Shown one piece after another: positions 57,195 to 64,000 of a stretch of 64,000 nucleotides of DNA (positions within the stretch are counted from its first letter, which is position 1; each line of letters opens with the position of its first letter). The stretch spans positions 239,797-303,796 of the forward strand of contig CAJQUW010011049.1 of assembly GCA_907163375.1 (NCBI GenBank). Direction: 5' to 3'. The notes below the pieces were generated by a model, which was not told the origin of the DNA, searched no databases, and saw only the letters and a program-made list of their open reading frames with translations. The position numbers and the translations under genes are program-made. Source of the DNA: Prostheceraeus crozeri. Taxonomy: Eukaryota; Platyhelminthes; Polycladida; Euryleptidae.

Positions 57195-60100
57195 CCGTAA
57201 ACTGGGGTAATTCGGAACGTTAATATGTTTCTGCAGATTTTGCTAATTAAATCAACTTTCAAGTATTTCAGGATGCTGTGATGGCTATGATACTCTCTCA
57301 ATTGTTGTTATTAAGATATCTATGCATAGCGAATTAATGCGATCGCGAGAGAATTAACTCAAATTTGAAAATTTAAATTCAATACACCTGTGACCATAGA
57401 AGTGGATAATAGTACACTAGAATGGAAGTTTGATATCTTGCCTATGTACAATGATGGCACATGGAAAAATCTATGGTTTGTAGATCAGATTCGATCTAAA
57501 ACATTGTATCATAGTGAAATTATTTGCCATGTTGGTTGTGGAAGTTGTTGACACCTAATTACAGGATTTTCATGAAGAGAATTGCAAGTGAGATGGTGAC
57601 ATTGTTTCATGTGAAATAGCCTACTATTCCATGGATTAATATAGTGTGTCTATTTGTAGCAGTCACTGACAACTAGTTTCCAATGTTTCAATATTGAAAT
57701 GAGAATTAAAAATTGGTTCACAAAGTCATGATTGAAAGAAGTCGGTGTACTGGTTTGTAAGAACATCTGAAGAATTCATAGATAGAAAGTCTAATTATTG
57801 GATAATTTATTCTTCAAGCGACTCAGAAACGTGGCGCTTTTCTGGAATAAACACACTGAAAGTTTCTTTACAGACAATCATTTCTCAAATAAATGAAATG
57901 TCGCTGGAACTTTTCAATTAATCATTGAATGACACATGTGATATTTTGGAAGCTGATATTCGAATGAATGTAGAGATTTTGATTATTATTCTAATTTAGT
58001 GAACAGGGGAACCCTTTAAAGTAAAATGAATACTCTAAGATTTCTTGGCCTCTGATTTCAAGCTGGAGTAATGCATGTTCTGTAAATCGACATTACAAGT
58101 TGCATAAGAGTCTGATTATACTCTTGATAGATTATCGGAGCGATATTTCAAAATGATGAACGTACAGAACGTTTAAAAGGATTTCCTTCTTTGTCATCTT
58201 GTCGGCGCAGCATTTTGTAAATTCACTATTGCTTTTGAGTACATGGTCTTTGAACAAGGGCCAACAATGCAGATCAAGAATTAGCCTGATAAATATAATT
58301 GCCAATCAAAAAACATGGAAGCCAGATCGCACAAGTTACATTTTGCCTCAACTAAGTTCCCCCGGCGTGTGCCATAATTTTCATGCAATTTCCATTCTAG
58401 GACTTTCTATGGTATTGTTAATTTCTATGCCTGTGACCCGTAGCTATCGTATCAATCCAATGCTATTCGATTTGAACCTACATGTAGTAGACAAGCTTTC
58501 ATCATCGGTAACGCACTCATTCTTCAGACACTGTGTGACTTATTAAACTTCTGTGACTCTCTCGGTAGTTAACAATGCCTAGAACGTATCAGAGAAAGAC
58601 CGTCGTTTCCCATGCCGGAACGCAACTCATGAACTAGGCTATAGAAGCCGTTACGCAAGGCATGTCTATTCATAAAGCAGCACAAGTTTACCGCGTACCT
58701 GTATCTAAAACAACTCTTTGGCGTCATGTGAATGGGACTGGTTCTGTTGGACGTCCTAAAACTTTCTCGAGTGAAGAAGAAGCTGTTATTGCTGACACTC
58801 TACAACAAATGGCTGATTGGGGTGTTGGATTTAGTGTGACTGATGTGCAAATCCTCATCAAAAGATATCTTGACTCGATAGGGAGATCAGTGTCTTATTT
58901 CAATGACAATTATCCTGGATATGACTTCATTCGCAGATTCATACAACGGAATGACATAGTGGGTCGAGTTGCTGGAAATATTAAACGATCACGTGCTGCA
59001 ATGGGAAAATGTGACATAGACGCATTCTTTTCTGAGCTGGACAAAGCTGGTGAAATCTTGCCGCAGAACTTTTATAACTACGACGAAACGGCGTTGAATG
59101 ACGATCCTGGAAATAAGAAAGTGCTCGTGCGGCGCGGAACAAGAAGAGTCGAACTGGTGCGCGAACATTCTAAATCTAATGTATCCATCATGTTGTGTGG
59201 CAATGCAGCTGGAGATCTTCTTCCGCCACTTGTGTGTTACAAAGCTCAAAACATGTACGAAGGTTGGGCTCAAGGTGGGCCTACCGGTGCGCAATATTCT
59301 TCAACCCGGTCCGGATGGTTTGAAATGGACACTTTCCTGATGTGGTTCAAAAAACTATTTCTCCCGAGCGTAAGCACCACGAATAGTCCGAAACTCTTGC
59401 TCGGCGACAATCTGGGCAGTCACTTCTGCCCTGAAGTGATTCAACTAGCCAGAGAGAGCAATATTTATTTCGCCACCTTTCCTCCAAATTCAACACATCT
59501 GATGCAGCCACTTGATGTGGCTGTTTTCAGATCATTCAAAATGTTATAGAGAGAGATCTTGGACAATTATCGAAAAGAAACAAGACAGAAAGGTGTAATA
59601 CAAAAGACTGTCTTTCCAGTCTTGTTAAGTCAGCTTTGGCAAAAAGATAAAATTCATGGTGGTGACAATCTGAGATCTGGTTTTCGAGCATGTGGTCTTG
59701 TTCCTCGAAATCCGGATGAGCCCATCAAGCGTTTACCTGGAATGAAAGCCTCAGATGAAATAGGCCGAAAATTTGATTCTGTTCTTATTGGCATTCTGCA
59801 GGAGAACAGAAAAGCTGGTGCCGGTACTCGAAAGTCTGGTCGAGGAGCAAAGGTCGTTCCAGGTCGAGCAATTCAGTATTCAGATCGACCATCTACGTCT
59901 GCAGCAGCGTCCAACTTACCAAGAGAGAGAGAGAGATGTACCATCATCCGATGAGGAAGATGACCTATGCAATAGATGCAATTCTCGGTTCAGTCAGTAC
60001 CTGGGTCCTGATTGGATTCGCTGTATTGCATGCCATCACTGGTACTGTGGTTCATGCAACAATAGTAGTCAAGACCCATACTATATGTGTATGAAGTGTG

Positions 60101-60383
60101 AGTGATATATTATTTTCGTTTTCATGTTTGAGTACATGCAGTTTATTTTAAATCGAAAATAAATCAATGTTCCGAATTACCCCAATTGTTTTGAAAATCA
60201 TTAGTCTTCGGTCTAGGTGATTTTATTGATCTAATATTCATATTATTTATATTTTGAAAATGCATTCTAATCAAGAAAGATAAGTTTGCGGTTCATGTAG
60301 AGCGAGAAATAAAAATAAGCTTTAGTTGCTGCGAAAAATAATTAAATATCTGAAAACCCGTTCCGAATTACCCCACTTTACGG
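57195..60383 (+). mobile_element. pogo/Tigger-like DNA transposon, both ends present
   Basis: 24-bp TIRs CCGTAAACTGGGGTAATTCG... (57195-57218) and their inverse (60360-60383) differ by one base. TA flanks both ends (57193-57194, 60384-60385). An internal partial copy of the end lies at about 60168-60183. The interior carries a transposase gene at 58575-60105. Total length is 3,189 bp. Confidence 0.92.
58575..60105 (+). pseudogene. pogo-like DDE transposase with C-terminal PHD-like finger, broken
   Basis: The product has an N-terminal helix-turn-helix of psq type (KAAQVYRVPVSKTTLWRHV), the DDE_1 domain with first Asp in FYNYDETAL, second in LLLGDNLGSH and third in THLMQPLDVAVF, then a region LWQKDKIHGGDNLRSGFRAC and a Cys/His-rich PHD-like finger (CNRCNSRF, CIACHHWYCGSC, MKCE). 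Breaks: TAG at 58635-58637 near the start, TAG at 59547-59549 after the third Asp, and a frame change in a GA run at about 59925-59935. All domains are present, so the loss is recent. It is probably not active by itself. Confidence 0.88.
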
Positions 60384-60385
60384 TA

Positions 60386-63300
60386 CTAGCTTTCAATCTA
60401 TAATTTCAAGTTAAAAGTTGTGAATTCATCAATCTGACTTTCTTTTTTTTATAGACCCTATTATTCCCTTCATATAGCAGGCAACTAGGCATGCTGATTG
60501 CTGATACGATGCATAATGATATGTTATATGATATAATAATATAATGCATACATACAGTAACGCGTAAAACATAGGCCCTCTACTTTGCTAAATCCTTGTT
60601 TAGCTAACACTCGTGAAATCATTTAGCCTATGTCTCGCGCACTTTACCGTATTTGTATGAGATAACTAGTAAAGCAGTCAGCAATCAGCACAGGCCTAAT
60701 ATCAATTTTTATGACGAGATGTTCCACAGCCTTAAACTACTGTTGAGTGTTGATACAGGCCTATATAGCTTATCACAATATGGGTATTTTCGAATTTTAT
60801 ACATTAATATTTCCTATAATAATTCACGCTAATCTCTAATAAACGCCGCCCTCTAAAACGCCGAAATTGAGAGGTCAACGTATTACTAAACGTGAGGTCT
60901 ATCTTTCATGTAAAAGAATTTACATGTAGGAGAGTGACTTTGCATGGGTATGGGACGATCCTTATAGGAGGAGATGGCGTAACCTACTTTTGGGCGCTAA
61001 CACCGCTATCTAGAAATAGGCCTACCTAACGTAGCATAATAGTATTAGCTGCTATTAATGTAGCCTGCTATTAATGATGACTCAAAGACAGACTACTCAT
61101 CCTATTTCTGGCGATTGCACTAACTTTATCGTCGAGATAAGACTCATATCATGGCTCATCAGGATTTGGTAGATTTGGTATGCTCCACCGTAAAGTCATC
61201 ATTAGAAGGTAGCAACGTTGTAATTGCAATAATTCTGCTGAATTCTGATTTCAGCATTTGATGACTTCAAGCTATTTTTAAATGATATTTCTTTGATAAT
61301 ACTTACTTAGAGCACATATTCATTCGAACGGATATTTCTTTCAAACATTAACCTATTAGCCAAATGACCAAACCAACAAGTCTCTTCTGAATTCTGATTG
61401 AGTTCTACGGTTGATTTTCAGTCCCTTCTACACAAAAGCTCAGTTATGATTCTTTAAGATTACATTTTAGATTTGGTTTCGAAATCATCAAATTCTTGAG
61501 TAGTTGTCTTCTTCTCTGGTATTTCCTTCCGTGAATGAGAAAATGATGCAATACAACATCGCCGTCAATACAATTAACATCAATATTTGATGTTTTCGAT
61601 TTCATTTCCTAATGCACTAAATATCAACCAGAATTAGCGCAAGGCAGTTGTTTCTATCTCTTACAGTACTTTTAAACAAAACGAATGAGCACACTAAATA
61701 ACTCATAACTGCAGTTAACAATGAATTTGCCATGTCAAAATTTACGATGCAAGCAAGATGATCACACCTGATAAGGGCACATACACACGTAAATGTCGTG
61801 TACCGGCAAGTATACGCGTGCAAGTATTGACCCATAGAGTAGAGGATATATAGGTAGAGTATCGACTCAAAAAAGTTTCTGTATATAGTGAAATTTTTTA
61901 CATCAAAAGATTCAGTTTTGTGCGGAGATAACGTTCCCGTGGTCCAAAAAATTATTTGAATAGTTTTAAAAAAGTCAAAATTTTGCCAATTTACATACTA
62001 CCGAGATGACTCTCCTATGTAAGTAGTATGAAACAAGTTGGATATCAAAAGGAATGAAGATTTGCCAATAAGCATCCTAACTAAGCGGAAATTAAGTTGA
62101 TTATCAAGGAAATCTGATGAACGGCATTATAAAGGAAGTCTTCATGAAAAAGTCACGATATTATTCGTGTTTTCTTGGCTGAAATTTCAAGTTTTTAATT
62201 CAATTTTCACCGGCATGATTTCATGATTCACTAAATTCATGCCTCATGTCTTGAATCTGCATAATGATGTGGACCCATTTACATTTTTCAAAGTTAATTG
62301 AAATCATTGTCTTTGATTATGTGATTTTGCTCTACCAGTGGCAGGTTGTTTATGATCACGCTTAAGAAGATTCTCTTGAAGTTCAGCATGAAAGCAATAG
62401 CAGGTTATCGAGTTGCAAACTTAACAAACATTACCTCTCCAAGGCTTTCATGACACGGACGATCTGTAAAATAATATCATTTCCTTCTACTTTATGCTAT
62501 CATGATCAGTCAAATCCGTTGTAATTTCTTCAAAACTGCATTAATGTGCATATCTCACATCTGGAAACATTTCCAACTGTATCTTCTTTGAGTTCATTTA
62601 ATAAATTCAAAAGTGTATACACATTGGGGATTTAATAAATGCGGAGTCACCACTCTACCTAATACATTTACTCTATGTATTGACCTAAATATCAATACTG
62701 CAATATCTGTAATAAGGATTACAATTTAATAGGAACGTGCATCTGCCAAACGTCATTGTGTCAAATTATTGTTAATAGAATTGTTATTAGAAATATTTAA
62801 ATATTGCTTGAAGTCATCGAATGCTGAAATCAGAGTTCATCAAGGGAGAACCGTTCCAATGACGAACAGTGCCACAAAGTATATCGAACGGATTGCTTGA
62901 CAGTCTAACTGTCACCCAGGTAACCCCACCTAGGTTGTATTCATGTTTTAAAGAATCATCGCGATCAATAATTTCAAGTTTTGAACATAAAACTCCATTC
63001 GTAATGTGGTCATTTCACTGAAAGTTATAAGAGCTACTGAATTAAAAAAATCGGGAATATGATGAAAAAACTCTGAGCTGTGCGTGCTCATTTTGATCAG
63101 ATAGACACATGACTGAGCTTATGTGTAGAAAGGACTGAAAATCAACCGTAGAACTCAATCAGAATTCAGACGAGACTTGTCGGTTTTGGACATTTGGCTA
63201 ATAGGTTGATTCGTTTCAGCAAGGCTCCGGAACGAACACCACTACTCGGAATAGTCTTTGCTTGCTAGCAGCAAGAGTAGTAAGAAAACGGCGAACACCA

Positions 63301-63720
63301 GATAGCGCAAGATGGCCGCCATCGCTGAGTCCCCCCCCTCTGGTCCACCAGTGTCGAAGCATCGGATGAGAAAACGGAGGCCAGATTCGGAATCTACGTG
63401 AAATTGGGGTTAGGAAGGATGTTTCCAGCGAAATCGGAGAGAAAAAATTTTCGGCTGACGTCCCCCCCCCTCTGGACAGCTTGCTTCGATTATGGCTTCC
63501 AGTGGACGGATTTTGTCGTGCGATAGCTCGTTTGAAAGCTAAGAGTGAGACAAATTCAGTGAAAGAATCGGCTTGTTCCTATCTGTCTTCGTTTAGATGT
63601 GAGACGCCATTTAAGATTTTGGGACATTGGCGAAAAACGACAGAGTTAGAATTTGGGACGTTTTTGGCTCTAGCTTCAAAACGAAGCATCGGATTGGAAA
63701 ACGGATTTCAGATTTGGAAT
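60386..63720. other. intergenic sequence
   Basis: No gene is supported over most of it. Near 63310 there is an AAGATGGCCGCC word (YY1-like) and two C-run words (CCCCCCCCTCTGG) at about 63331 and 63463, probably part of the upstream region of the gene at 63886. Confidence 0.5.
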
Positions 63721-63722
63721 CA
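63357..63722. repeat. two copies of a 40-bp motif upstream of a promoter
   Basis: AAGCATCGGAT-GAAAACGGA then CAGATT-GGAATC occurs at 63357-63398 and 63682-63722 with a few changes. Confidence 0.6.
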
Positions 63723-63737
63723 GCTTGATGTTATTGT

Positions 63738-63785
63738 CCAATGAGGATCATCATCCAATGAGAATCAAGCATTTCTTTATAAATA
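63738..63785 (+). promoter_or_regulatory. core promoter with two CCAAT boxes and a TATA box
   Basis: CCAAT lies at 63738-63742 and 63755-63759, and TATAAATA at 63778-63785. A start of transcription would be expected near 63810. A pyrimidine-rich tract (TTTTCTCTCTCTCT) follows at 63845-63858. Confidence 0.7.
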
Positions 63786-63885
63786 GCGAGCCTTCCACAG
63801 TGAGAATCATTCCATCGTTGAATCACACGAGTGACGGACGCACATTTTCTCTCTCTCTAGTTCCCTGTTCTATTATCCAACTAAA

Positions 63886-64000
63886 ATGGTAAGTCGCTAC
63901 TTCCCCTCCCTCTCCTCCCTTGAACGTAAACTTAATACAATCTTTTTTCATTTTCAGGCATCTACTCCATCTGCTGCACTAGTAGGACAAAATGGCGGTC
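63886..64000 (+). CDS. start of an unidentified gene: ATG, intron, second exon (runs off the window)
   Basis: The ATG at 63886-63888 is directly followed by GTAAGT; the acceptor TTTTCAG ends at 63957. The second exon (63958 to the edge) continues in phase 0 as ASTPSAALVGQNGG. The family cannot be told from 14 residues. The strong core promoter upstream and the intron right after the start codon fit an actively expressed gene. Confidence 0.65.
   Translation, partial: MVSRYFPSLSSLERKLNTIFFHFQASTPSAALVGQNGG

Noticed and set aside
62435-62463. Possible 29-bp minus-strand exon (IVRVMKALE) with AG/GT borders
   Set aside because: Too short, and no neighbouring exon supports it.

Overview
The window is animal nuclear DNA holding one large viral integration. 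Positions 1-16397 are a very AT-rich Polinton/Maverick- or adintovirus-like element. The rest (16398-64000) is an intron-rich, repeat-rich host locus with GT-AG exons, non-LTR retrotransposons, Penelope-like remnants, a pogo-type DNA transposon, MITEs and SINEs. The repeat mix and a monoamine-transporter-like gene suggest an invertebrate; no species can be named.

Element (1-16397, left end not visible). A plus-strand adenain-like protease (749-1177) follows a decayed second copy of its own 5' half and three tandem repeats. A minus-strand block carries a broken retroviral-type integrase, a parvoviral-type phospholipase A2, a small membrane-active-like protein, a broken hexon-like major capsid gene, a glycine-rich amphipathic protein and a coiled-coil fibre-like protein. 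A plus-strand block carries two ORFs that together resemble a sliding clamp, then a protein-primed family B DNA polymerase broken in several places. A second minus-strand block carries a broken packaging ATPase, an intact penton-like protein and two unrecognised proteins. The gene set covers integration, replication, packaging and capsid assembly, but at least five genes are broken, so this looks like a decaying endogenous copy (or one with sequencing errors in homopolymers). It ends in subterminal repeats at 15906-16397.

The most unusual signal is a family of short GC-rich double-hairpin elements, mostly with three-base loops, scattered at eight places in the element. Several overlap or abut stop codons; two lie in frame inside coding regions; a 21-bp palindromic array supplies the penton stop codon.

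Host locus. Seven minus-strand exons between 17519 and 43089 join with matching phases into part of an SLC6 transporter closest to the serotonin/monoamine type. Neither its first nor its last exons were seen. The viral element lies just past the last visible exon, so it probably sits in an intron of this gene or has cut off its 3' part. The introns hold decayed transposons, two Penelope-like remnants between inverted arms, a foldback Tc1/mariner-like element, MITEs and SINEs. From 47230 to 60383 there are a LINE nested inside an older LINE, segmental repeats, a long hairpin and a pogo-like transposon with intact 24-bp TIRs and a TA target duplication. At the right edge a plus-strand promoter (two CCAAT boxes, TATA box) leads to a gene whose first intron starts directly after the ATG.
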